From positions 1-64,000 of the forward strand of contig JAPLQY010000006.1 in NCBI GenBank assembly GCA_026399475.1: a stretch of 64,000 nt of DNA. The letters run 5' to 3'. This document shows positions 54,908 through 64,000 of the stretch, piece after piece; position 1 is the stretch's first letter, and each line of letters begins with the position of its first letter. The notes under the pieces were generated by a model, which saw nothing but the letters and a program-made list of their open reading frames with translations, was not told the DNA's origin and made no database searches. A program made the translations under genes and the position numbers. This stretch comes from Rhodocyclales bacterium. GTDB lineage: Bacteria > Pseudomonadota > Gammaproteobacteria > Burkholderiales > Rhodocyclaceae.

Positions 54908-55933
54908 ATGGACGAGAACAAGAGCAAGGCACTGCAGGCCGCCCTGGCCCAGATCGAAAAACAGTTCGGCAAGGGCTCCATCATGAAAATGGGCGAAGGC
55001 CTCGCCATCGACGATATCCAGACCGTTTCCACCGGTTCGCTCGGGCTTGATATTGCCCTGGGCATCGGCGGCCTGCCGCGCGGCCGGGTAGTCGAGGTTT
55101 ACGGACCGGAGTCTTCGGGGAAGACCACGCTGTGCCTGCACATCGTGGCCGAAATCCAGAAAGCAGGCGGAGTGGCGGCCTACATCGACGCCGAAAACGC
55201 GCTGGACCCGGGCTATGCCGCAAAGCTCGGCGTTAACGTACCCGACCTGCTGATCTCCCAACCCGACACCGGCGAGCAGGGGCTGGAAATCACCGACATG
55301 CTGGTGCGCTCGGGCGGCGTCGATTGCATCGTGATCGACTCGGTCGCCGCACTGACGCCGCGCGCCGAAATCGAAGGCGAGATGGGCGACCAGTTGCCCG
55401 GCCTGCAGGCGCGGCTGATGTCGCAAGCCCTGCGCAAGCTCACCGCCAACATCAAGCGCACCAATACGCTGGTGATTTTCATCAACCAGATCCGCATGAA
55501 GATCGGCGTCATGTTCGGCAATCCGGAAACCACCACGGGCGGCAACGCGCTGAAATTCTACGCTTCGGTGCGCATGGACATCCGCCGCACCGGCGCAATC
55601 AAGAAGGGCGACGAAGTCATCGGCAACGAGACCAAGGTGAAAGTGGTCAAGAACAAGGTCGCCCCTCCCTTCCGCGAAGCGCATTTCGACATCCTCTACG
55701 GGGAAGGCATTTCGCGTCAGGGTGAAATCGTCGAACTCGGCGTCGAACACAAGATCGTCGAGAAGTCCGGCGCGTGGTACGCCTACAAGGGCGAGAAGAT
55801 CGGCCAGGGCAAGGACAACGCGCGCGAATTCCTGCGCGAGCATGCCGATATCGCCGTGGAAATCGAAAACCGGGTGCGCGAGGCCGTCGGTGTCGCCGTT
55901 CCTGGCGCCGCCGAGCCGGCGAAGGGCAGCTAG
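54908..55933 (+). CDS. recA: Recombinase RecA
   Basis: The 341-residue protein is a full Rec[18 protein letters not shown] (Walker A), [64 protein letters not shown] and the C-terminal acidic-poor tail. It drives strand exchange and LexA cleavage. The 68-bp gap upstream has a CATAAT box (54876-54881) but I found no CTGT-N8-ACAG LexA operator, so SOS control of this copy is not evident. GAAGGA precedes the ATG. Confidence 0.98.
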   Translation: MDENKSKALQAALAQIEKQFGKGSIMKMGEGLAIDDIQTVSTGSLGLDIALGIGGLPRGRVVEVYGPESSGKTTLCLHIVAEIQKAGGVAAYIDAENALDPGYAAKLGVNVPDLLISQPDTGEQGLEITDMLVRSGGVDCIVIDSVAALTPRAEIEGEMGDQLPGLQARLMSQALRKLTANIKRTNTLVIFINQIRMKIGVMFGNPETTTGGNALKFYASVRMDIRRTGAIKKGDEVIGNETKVKVVKNKVAPPFREAHFDILYGEGISRQGEIVELGVEHKIVEKSGAWYAYKGEKIGQGKDNAREFLREHADIAVEIENRVREAVGVAVPGAAEPAKGS

Positions 55934-56004
55934 GCGCGGCACTAACCCGCCGAGGGTACGCATCTTGTCGAACTGCAGTTGCCGCGACTGGCGCGGCGAA
56001 CACC

Positions 56005-56502
56005 ATGTCGAATGAACTGCGCCAGCAGGCGATCAAGCTGCTGGCCCGGCGCGAGCACACCCGCTGAACTGCGCCAGCAGGCGATCAAGCTGCTGGCCCG
56101 GCGCGAGCACACCCGCGTCGAACTCGCGCGCAAGCTCGCGGGTCTCGGCACAAAGGAGGAAATCGACGCGGTGCTCGCCGACATGGAAGCTTCGCAACTG
56201 CAGTCCGACAACCGGACGGCGGAAAACTACCTGCGCAGCAATGCTTCGCGTCTGGGCGCCTCGCGCCTGCGCCACACCCTGAAAACCCGCGGCGTGGCGC
56301 CCGAAATGATCGAAGAGCAATTGGCGCAGGCCGACCTGCCCGAGGAGCTTGAGCGTGCCCGCGCCGCATGGAGCCGGAAGTTTCCCACCGCGCCCGCCAA
56401 TCCCAAGGAGTGGGCGCGCCAGGCGCGCTTCCTCCAAAGCCGCGGATTTGCCGGCGACATCGTGCGCAAGCTGCTCAAGGACCCGATGGGAGCAGCTGAA
56501 GA

Positions 56503-56506
<4 letters not shown>
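56005..56506 (+). pseudogene. recX: RecX, frameshifted by a 52-bp tandem duplication
   Basis: From ATG 56005 the frame reads MSNELRQQAIKLLARREHTR and then meets TGA at 56065-56067. The same residues are repeated in a second copy in the correct frame and continue VELARKLAGLGTKEEIDAVL to a normal RecX end at 56506. Removing one of the two 52-bp copies (56013-56064, 56065-56116) restores a perfect RecX of about 149 residues. RecX inhibits RecA filaments. A TTG at 55979 gives an open frame but with an unrelated N-terminus. It overlaps lptB by 4 bp. Confidence 0.85.
56013..56116 (+). repeat. Perfect 52-bp tandem duplication in recX
   Basis: Bases 56013-56064 and 56065-56116 are identical by eye. 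The unit is 52 bp, one more than a multiple of three, so two copies shift the frame and one copy does not. Such a direct duplication could be lost again by slippage. Confidence 0.93.
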
Positions 56507-57249
<743 letters not shown>

Positions 57250-57256
57250 TGACGTA

Positions 57257-58708
57257 ATGAGGCAAGGACTCCAGCTCAGGCTTTCGCAGCATCTGGCACT
57301 GACGCCGCAGTTGCAGCAGTCGATCAGGCTGTTGCAGTTGTCGACTCTGGAGTTGAACGCCGAGATCGATCAGGCCCTGCAGGAGAATCCTCTGCTGGAA
57401 CGTGACGAGCCCGGTGAGGCGGTCGCGTCTGGCTTGGGTCCGGCAGTTGATTCTATGGCAACACCGCAAACCATCACCCCACCTGAAAGCGACGAACGCC
57501 AGGAACCCAAGGGCGGCGATGACGAGGGTTGGGGCATGGACTTTTCCGGCAGCCACGGCCAGCGCGATCCCAACGATGACGATCTCGACAGCGGCGAGAG
57601 TCAGGCTGCCTCGACCTCCCTGCGCGAACACCTGTCGGCACAGGTGGCCATGACCCAGTTGCCCGACCGCGAACGGGCGCTGGTCGGTTTTCTGATAGAA
57701 GCCCTGAGCGACGACGGTTACCTCACGCAGCCGCTGGACGAACTGATCGGCCTGCTGGTCAGCGATGACGACGAGCTGCGCGAGGCCCTGCTGGAAGAAC
57801 TCGGTATCGCCCTGCGCCACGTGCAGAATCTTGATCCGCCGGGCATTGGTGCGCGCAATGCACAGGAATGCCTGTCGCTGCAACTGAAATGCCTTGCCGA
57901 ATCTTCCGCGCGCACGCTGGCGCTGGCCATCGTCGGCGACCACCTCGACCATCTGGCAACCCGCGATTTTGCGCGCATCAAGAAATCGCTCGGCTGCGAT
58001 GACGATGAGTTGCGCGCGGCGCAAACGCTAATCCGGTCGCTGAATCCACGCCCGGGTGCGCAGTACGCGCCGATCGAGACGCGCTACGTGATACCTGACG
58101 TGGCTGTGAAAAAGCTGCACGGCCAATGGGTTGTCAGCCTCAACCGGGAAGCCATGCCGCGCCTGCGCATCAATCGGCTCTACGCCGACATCCTGCACCG
58201 TCACCGCGGCGGCAGTAGTTCCTCGGCCGGACTGGCCAGCCAGTTGCAGGAAGCCAAGTGGCTGATCAAGAACGTGCAGCAGCGCTTCGACACCATCCTG
58301 CGCGTGTCGCAGGCTATCGTCGACCGCCAGCGGGCGTTTTTCGACCACGGCGAGGTGGCAATGCGGCCCCTGACCCTGCGCGAAATCGCAGAAACGGTCA
58401 AGCTTCACGAATCGACGATTTCGCGCGTGACGACGCAGAAATACCTGGCGAGTCCGCGCGGTATCTACGAACTCAAATACTTTTTTGGCAGCCACGTCGC
58501 CACAGATACCGGCGGCGCGGCTTCCTCAACCGCGATTCGGGCGCTGATCAAGCAATTGGTCGGTGCCGAGGACGGCAAAAAGCCGCTCTCGGACGCCCGT
58601 CTTGCGGAAATCCTCGGCGAGCAGGGCATCGTCGTGGCGCGTCGCACAGTAGCGAAGTACCGCGAGCTGCTCGGCATACCGCCGGTCAACCTCAGGAAAG
58701 TTCTCTGA
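57257..58708 (+). CDS. rpoN: RNA polymerase sigma-54 factor
   Basis: From ATG 57257 the product has 483 residues. Region I is Gln-rich (MRQGLQLRLSQHLALTPQLQ, then QSIRLLQLSTLELNAEIDQA), region II is acidic, and the core-binding domain follows. The C-terminal HTH and the RpoN box ARRTVAKYRELLGIP close the protein. Sigma-54 serves nitrogen, motility and stress promoters that need enhancer-binding ATPases. It starts 7 bp after lptB and precedes hpf, ptsN and hprK, the conserved nitrogen-PTS cluster. Confidence 0.97.
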   Translation: MRQGLQLRLSQHLALTPQLQQSIRLLQLSTLELNAEIDQALQENPLLERDEPGEAVASGLGPAVDSMATPQTITPPESDERQEPKGGDDEGWGMDFSGSHGQRDPNDDDLDSGESQAASTSLREHLSAQVAMTQLPDRERALVGFLIEALSDDGYLTQPLDELIGLLVSDDDELREALLEELGIALRHVQNLDPPGIGARNAQECLSLQLKCLAESSARTLALAIVGDHLDHLATRDFARIKKSLGCDDDELRAAQTLIRSLNPRPGAQYAPIETRYVIPDVAVKKLHGQWVVSLNREAMPRLRINRLYADILHRHRGGSSSSAGLASQLQEAKWLIKNVQQRFDTILRVSQAIVDRQRAFFDHGEVAMRPLTLREIAETVKLHESTISRVTTQKYLASPRGIYELKYFFGSHVATDTGGAASSTAIRALIKQLVGAEDGKKPLSDARLAEILGEQGIVVARRTVAKYRELLGIPPVNLRKVL

Positions 58709-58734
58709 GAAACTACCTCTGACAAGGAGACATC

Positions 58735-59049
58735 ATGAATCTCAACATCACTGGACACCACATTGAAGTCACCCCGGCCATTCGTGACTACGTCACGGGC
58801 AAACTCGATCGAGTGCTGCGTCACTTCGATCAGGTGACCAGTTCGCACGTCATCCTGTCGGTTGAAAAACTGCAACAGAAGGCCGAAGTAACGCTTCACG
58901 TCAAGGGCAAAGACATCTTCGCCGACGCCACCGACGCCGATCTCTACGCCGCCATCGACCTGGTGGCAGACAAGCTTGACCGCCAGGTGGTCAAGCACAA
59001 GGAAAAAGTCTCCAACCACAATCACGACAAGCGTTCGCAGGTCGAATAG
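58735..59049 (+). CDS. hpf: Ribosome hibernation promoting factor (short HPF/YhbH)
   Basis: The 104-residue protein shows the HPF fold: MNLNITGHHIEVTPAIRDYV, LDRVLRHFDQVTSSHVILSV, ADATDADLYAAIDLVADKLD and a His-rich end. Short HPF binds the 30S subunit and promotes 100S dimers with RMF in gammaproteobacteria. The start follows AAGGAGA. It follows rpoN by 26 bp. Confidence 0.95.
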   Translation: MNLNITGHHIEVTPAIRDYVTGKLDRVLRHFDQVTSSHVILSVEKLQQKAEVTLHVKGKDIFADATDADLYAAIDLVADKLDRQVVKHKEKVSNHNHDKRSQVE

Positions 59050-59066
59050 GCTTTTTAGGCCGTGAA

Positions 59067-59135
59067 GCGTGAAATGTGAAACGTAAGGGAAGACGCGCCT
59101 TTCCCGTCTCACGTTTCACGTTTCACATTTCACGC
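59067..59135. repeat. Perfect 18-bp inverted repeat between hpf and ptsN
   Basis: GCGTGAAATGTGAAACGT (59067-59084) pairs with ACGTTTCACATTTCACGC (59118-59135). The 33-base spacer holds further TTTCAC words and a GGGAA/TTCCC pair. GTGAAA/TTTCAC arrays of this type look like a dispersed palindromic (REP-like) repeat of the host. In mRNA it would be a strong stem that could protect hpf mRNA or limit read-through to ptsN. Confidence 0.8.
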
Positions 59136-59210
59136 CGCATCCTTAGCGTTATACTGCGCGCCGCCGCAACTTCCTCTCATTTGCCGCTCATTCGCAAAAT
59201 TGCTTCCGCC

Positions 59211-59669
59211 ATGAATCAGATCGCCAGCCTGCTGCCACTCGACAATGTGGTGGCCAACCTCGACGCCAGCAGCAAGAAGCGCGTATTCGAGCAGGCGGGC
59301 ATTCTTTTCGAAAACCATCAGGGCGTCGCTCGCAGTACGGTATACGATGCCTTGTTCGCCCGCGAAAAACTGGGCTCCACCGGCCTCGGCCAGGGCATCG
59401 CGATTCCCCACGGGCGCATCAAGGGTCTCAAGACTCCGGTCGGCGCGTTTGTCCGCCTCGAGTTGCCCGTGCAGTTCGACGCGCCGGATGGCAAGCCCGT
59501 CGGGCTGATTTTTGTACTGCTGGTGCCGGAAGCTGCCAATGAGCATCATTTGCAGTTGCTCTCCGAACTGGCGCAGATGTTCTCCGACCGGACGTTTCGC
59601 GAACAGCTCGCCACGGCTCCCGATGCCGCGGCGCTGCACGGCCTCTTCGCCAATTGGCACGCCAACTAG
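59211..59669 (+). CDS. ptsN: Nitrogen-PTS EIIA protein
   Basis: The 152-residue protein matches EIIA-Ntr: LDNVVANLDASSKKRVFEQA, the phospho-histidine region GIAIPHGRIKGLKTPVGAFV (His at IPHGR), and FVLLVPEAANEHHLQLLSEL. It takes phosphate from EI-Ntr/NPr and regulates potassium uptake and other processes. ATG 59211 gives the usual length; longer frames run into the palindrome. It overlaps hprK by 16 bp. Confidence 0.95.
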   Translation: MNQIASLLPLDNVVANLDASSKKRVFEQAGILFENHQGVARSTVYDALFAREKLGSTGLGQGIAIPHGRIKGLKTPVGAFVRLELPVQFDAPDGKPVGLIFVLLVPEAANEHHLQLLSELAQMFSDRTFREQLATAPDAAALHGLFANWHAN

Positions 59670-60607
59670 TCGTTTCCCAGCTGTTCGAGCGTAACCGCGA
59701 GCGACTCCAGCTCTCGTGGGTCAGCGGCGCCATGACGCGGGCGATTTGCACCACGGAACATGTGGTGTCGGCTGCCGACCTGATCGGTCACCTCAACCTG
59801 ATGCATCCGGAACGCGTGCAGGTCATTGGCGCACCGGAAGTCGCCTGGTCGGCCCGCCACGCGCCGGAAAAAGTGGCGCATCACATGCAGGAAATCTACA
59901 ACGCCCGTCCGCCTGCGATCATCGTTGCCGACGGATGCACCATTGTCGACGACGTTCGCAAGGGGTGTGAAGCCTCGGGCACACCTCTGCTGCAAACACC
60001 GCTGTCCTCGGCGTTCGTGATCGACACACTGCGCTCTTTCGTCTCGCGCCAACTGGCCGAAACCGGAACGCTGCACGGCGTCTTCATGGATGTGCTGGGC
60101 ATGGGCGTGCTGATCACCGGCGACTCGGGCGTCGGCAAGAGCGAACTCGGCCTCGAACTGATTTCGCGCGGGCACGGACTGGTCGCCGACGACGTGGTCG
60201 ACGTGTCGCGCATCGGGTCCGACACGCTGGAGGGCCGCTGTCCGGAACTGCTCAAGGACTTCCTCGAAGTGCGCGGACTCGGGCTGCTCAACATTCGCAC
60301 CGTATTTGGCGAAACCGCCTGCCGGCGCAAAATGCGCCTCAAGCTCATCGTGCATCTGCAGAAACCGACTCCGGGAGTACCCGAAGCCGCGCGGTTGCCA
60401 CTCGACGCACAGAACGAGACCATCCTCGGCGTACCCATCCGGCGCGTCACCATACCCGTCGCCGCCGGCCGCAACCTTGCCGTGCTGCTGGAAGCCGCCG
60501 TGCGCGCTACGGTACTGAAACTGCGTGGTATCGACAGCATGCAGGAGTTCGTCGACCGCCAGGAAGCAGCCCTCCGAGCCGACAGCGGCAGCGATCCGGT
60601 CAACTAA
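59654..60607 (+). CDS. hprK: HPr kinase/phosphorylase
   Basis: The 317-residue protein has the HprK order: VVSQLFERNRERLQLSWVSG at the start, a central linker, GVLITGDSGVGKSELGLELI (Walker A), DDVVDVSRIG and the C-terminal GETACRRKMRLKLIVHL signature. It phosphorylates and dephosphorylates a seryl residue of HPr. TTG 59654 is chosen because the conserved SQLFE motif must be included and no ATG precedes it. It follows ptsN with overlap, as in other betaproteobacteria. Confidence 0.94.
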   Translation: MARQLVVSQLFERNRERLQLSWVSGAMTRAICTTEHVVSAADLIGHLNLMHPERVQVIGAPEVAWSARHAPEKVAHHMQEIYNARPPAIIVADGCTIVDDVRKGCEASGTPLLQTPLSSAFVIDTLRSFVSRQLAETGTLHGVFMDVLGMGVLITGDSGVGKSELGLELISRGHGLVADDVVDVSRIGSDTLEGRCPELLKDFLEVRGLGLLNIRTVFGETACRRKMRLKLIVHLQKPTPGVPEAARLPLDAQNETILGVPIRRVTIPVAAGRNLAVLLEAAVRATVLKLRGIDSMQEFVDRQEAALRADSGSDPVN

Positions 60608-60680
60608 CAGGTCCGGGAAGGCGTTAAGGAGGCACGGCCCTGAAATCCATTTCGGCCGCCATATGCCTAGGAGACTCACA

Positions 60681-61157
60681 ATGAACAAACTGATTACCGT
60701 AGCCCTGTCCGCCTTGTTCGCCACCAGCGTGGCGCTGGCCCAAACCCCTGCCCCCGCCAAGGATGCCAAGGCAGCACCGGCAGCGGCCGCTCCCGCCAAG
60801 GCAGCACCTGCCGCTGCCGCCGCACCTGCTGCAGCGCCCGCCAAGGACGCAAAAGCGGCTCCCGCTCCGGCCAAGGCTGCTGAAGCAGCGAAGCCCGCTG
60901 CAGCTGCCAAACCCGCTGCCAGCGACTGCGAAGCCAAGGCCGTAAGCAAGGATGGCAAGCCCCTGCATGGTGCCGCCAAGAACGCCTCGATCAAGAAGTG
61001 CGAAGGCGGTGGCAAGCCTGCCGACGCTGCCAAACCCGCTGCCAAGTCATCGGGTTGCGCAGAGAAGGCCGTCAGCAAGGAAGGCAAGCCGCTCGCCGGC
61101 GCCGCCAAGAGTGCCTTCATGAAGAAGTGCGAAGCCGACGCCAAGGCCGCCAAGTAA
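60681..61157 (+). CDS. PsiF-repeat periplasmic protein
   Basis: The 158-residue protein has a signal peptide (MNKLITVALSALFATSVALA), a 55-residue Ala/Pro/Lys-rich linker and two PsiF repeats with paired cysteines (CEAKAVSKDGKPLHGAAKNA, then CAEKAVSKEGKPLAGAAKSA). PsiF-family proteins are small exported proteins, first named for phosphate-starvation induction; function is unknown. It ends in a strong terminator. Confidence 0.88.
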   Translation: MNKLITVALSALFATSVALAQTPAPAKDAKAAPAAAAPAKAAPAAAAAPAAAPAKDAKAAPAPAKAAEAAKPAAAAKPAASDCEAKAVSKDGKPLHGAAKNASIKKCEGGGKPADAAKPAAKSSGCAEKAVSKEGKPLAGAAKSAFMKKCEADAKAAK

Positions 61158-61176
61158 GTCATTTGTTCCAAGAAAA

Positions 61177-61205
61177 CGCCGACCCAAACCAGGGTCGGCG
61201 TTTTT
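61177..61205 (+). terminator. Rho-independent terminator after the psiF-like gene
   Basis: CGCCGACCC (61177-61185) pairs with GGGTCGGCG (61192-61200) around a 6-base loop and is followed by TTTTT (61201-61205). Confidence 0.9.
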
Positions 61206-61248
61206 GCTTCTGGGTCCGCCCGAATTCAGTTGTTCGCTTACCCGCTGC

Positions 61249-61281
61249 TATGCAACGACTTGCACTGCAACTCGTTGCATA
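61249..61281. promoter_or_regulatory. Likely PadR operator
   Basis: TATGCAACGA (61249-61258) and TCGTTGCATA (61272-61281) form a perfect 10-bp dyad with a 13-base spacer, ending 13 bp before the PadR gene. PadR-family repressors bind ATGCAAC/GTTGCAT-type or related dyads in their own promoter, so autorepression is likely. Confidence 0.75.
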
Positions 61282-61294
61282 GTATCTTTCCGGT

Positions 61295-61831
61295 ATGGCC
61301 CTCGACCATGCCCTGCTGGTTTCCCTGCTTGAAAAGCCCAGCTCCGGTTACGAACTGGGGCGTCGCTTCGAACGCTCGATCGGTTATTTCTGGCACGCCA
61401 CCCACCAGCAGATTTACCGCGTACTGGCCCGCATGGAAGAGGCCGGCTGGATTAGCGCGGAAGTTCAGACAGGCGAAACCGCTCCGGATCGCAGGCTGTT
61501 TTCGGTCAGCACCACGGGCCGGGCCGAACTATCGCGCTGGATGGCGGAACCGACGGATCCGGAGGGCATCCGCGACACGCTGATGGTCAAGCTGCGCGGT
61601 TCAGCTTTCGCCAACCCTGCTCACCTCATTCCGGAACTGGAACACCATCGCGCGGCACATGCCAACCGGCTGACCTGCTATCGCGTGATCGAGACCCGGG
61701 ATTTTTCCGGGACGCTGGACCGCCAGCGCGCCCTGCAGTACCAGGTACTGAAAAGCGGTATCCGTTTCGAGCAGGGCTGGCTCGAGTGGTGCGAGGAGGC
61801 GCTTGTCCTGCTGCACAGCTTCAAACAATGA
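61295..61831 (+). CDS. PadR-family transcriptional regulator
   Basis: The 178-residue protein has the PadR winged helix at the N-terminus (LVSLLEKPSSGYELGRRFER, then WHATHQQIYRVLARMEEAGW and the wing). A C-terminal helical Vir_act_alpha_C-type dimerisation region follows (PEGIRDTLMVKLRGSAFANP onwards). It probably represses itself and the downstream dienoyl-CoA reductase gene through the dyad at 61249. Confidence 0.92.
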   Translation: MALDHALLVSLLEKPSSGYELGRRFERSIGYFWHATHQQIYRVLARMEEAGWISAEVQTGETAPDRRLFSVSTTGRAELSRWMAEPTDPEGIRDTLMVKLRGSAFANPAHLIPELEHHRAAHANRLTCYRVIETRDFSGTLDRQRALQYQVLKSGIRFEQGWLEWCEEALVLLHSFKQ

Positions 61832-61901
61832 ATGACTTTTCCCCCAGCCCCTTCTCCAGGAGAAGTGGTGACCACGGCTCGCTGCGCTCGCGGGCTTTTG
61901 A

Positions 61902-63968
<2,067 letters not shown>

Positions 63969-64000
63969 AAGCAATAGCTTTACCGCAGAGGCGCGGAGGC

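Noticed and set aside
54797-55963. 388-codon minus-strand frame over recA
   Set aside because: It is the antisense of recA, long only because of GC-rich codons.
59666-61171. 501-codon minus-strand frame over hprK and the psiF-like gene
   Set aside because: The Ala/Gly-rich part mirrors the Ala/Pro linker of the psiF-like protein; hprK is unmistakable on the other strand.

Overview
The window is a piece of a GC-rich betaproteobacterial chromosome (the gene orders cutA-dsbD-ribE, ribBA-ribH-nusB-thiL-pgpA-pncC-recA-recX and lptB-rpoN-hpf-ptsN-hprK suggest a Rhodocyclales-like host) interrupted by a mobile island of about 45 kb. Family names come from reading motifs by eye; no database search was possible.

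Layout. 1-5.6 kb: end of an IS3-type element that has cut off a two-partner-secretion transporter gene, a coiled-coil membrane protein gene with an internal 140-bp repeat, then cutA, dsbD and ribE. 5.6-50.7 kb: the genomic island, integrated into the 3' end of ribE. The left junction (5596-5619) and right junction (50664-50687) are 24-bp near-identical repeats. The island supplies a replacement ribE tail, and the original tail is stranded at 50664-50711 just before ribBA. A P4-like integrase lies at the left end, and GACGGTAT repeats occur near both ends. 50.7-64 kb: host genes resume with ribBA, ribH, nusB, thiL, pgpA, pncC, recA, a recX broken by a 52-bp tandem duplication, lptB, rpoN, hpf, ptsN, hprK, a psiF-like gene, a PadR regulator with its likely operator, and a 2,4-dienoyl-CoA reductase gene.

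Island content, left to right: integrase and AlpA-like regulator; a papain/C39-like protein; a retron (promoter, structured ncRNA, HTH protein, reverse transcriptase with NAxxH, YVDD and VTG motifs); a helicase / DUF1156 methylase / DUF499 ATPase defence operon; Sel1-repeat and PIN-like genes; a second tyrosine recombinase followed by a DNA-binding protein, a GHKL ATPase with a C-terminal HEAAH motif and a trypsin-like protease; small plasmid-type genes, an IHF-beta paralogue and an HD-domain protein; a 14-kb one-strand operon built around an Hsp70; then an FtsZ-like protein, a MazE-like protein and a plasmid/phage-like replication module.

The best candidate for an undescribed system is the 29.7-43.7 kb operon. 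It encodes a small GrpE-position protein, a long Hsp70, an AAA+ ATPase, two large proteins with a J-like segment carrying HID in place of HPD, three single-span membrane proteins sharing an N-terminal KGFAGL motif and a conserved extracytoplasmic domain, a TPR/zinc-ribbon protein, a secreted HNH-like protein and a helical protein. It looks like a membrane-linked chaperone machine. Its setting beside a retron and a restriction-like system suggests defence or inter-bacterial interaction, but that is inference.
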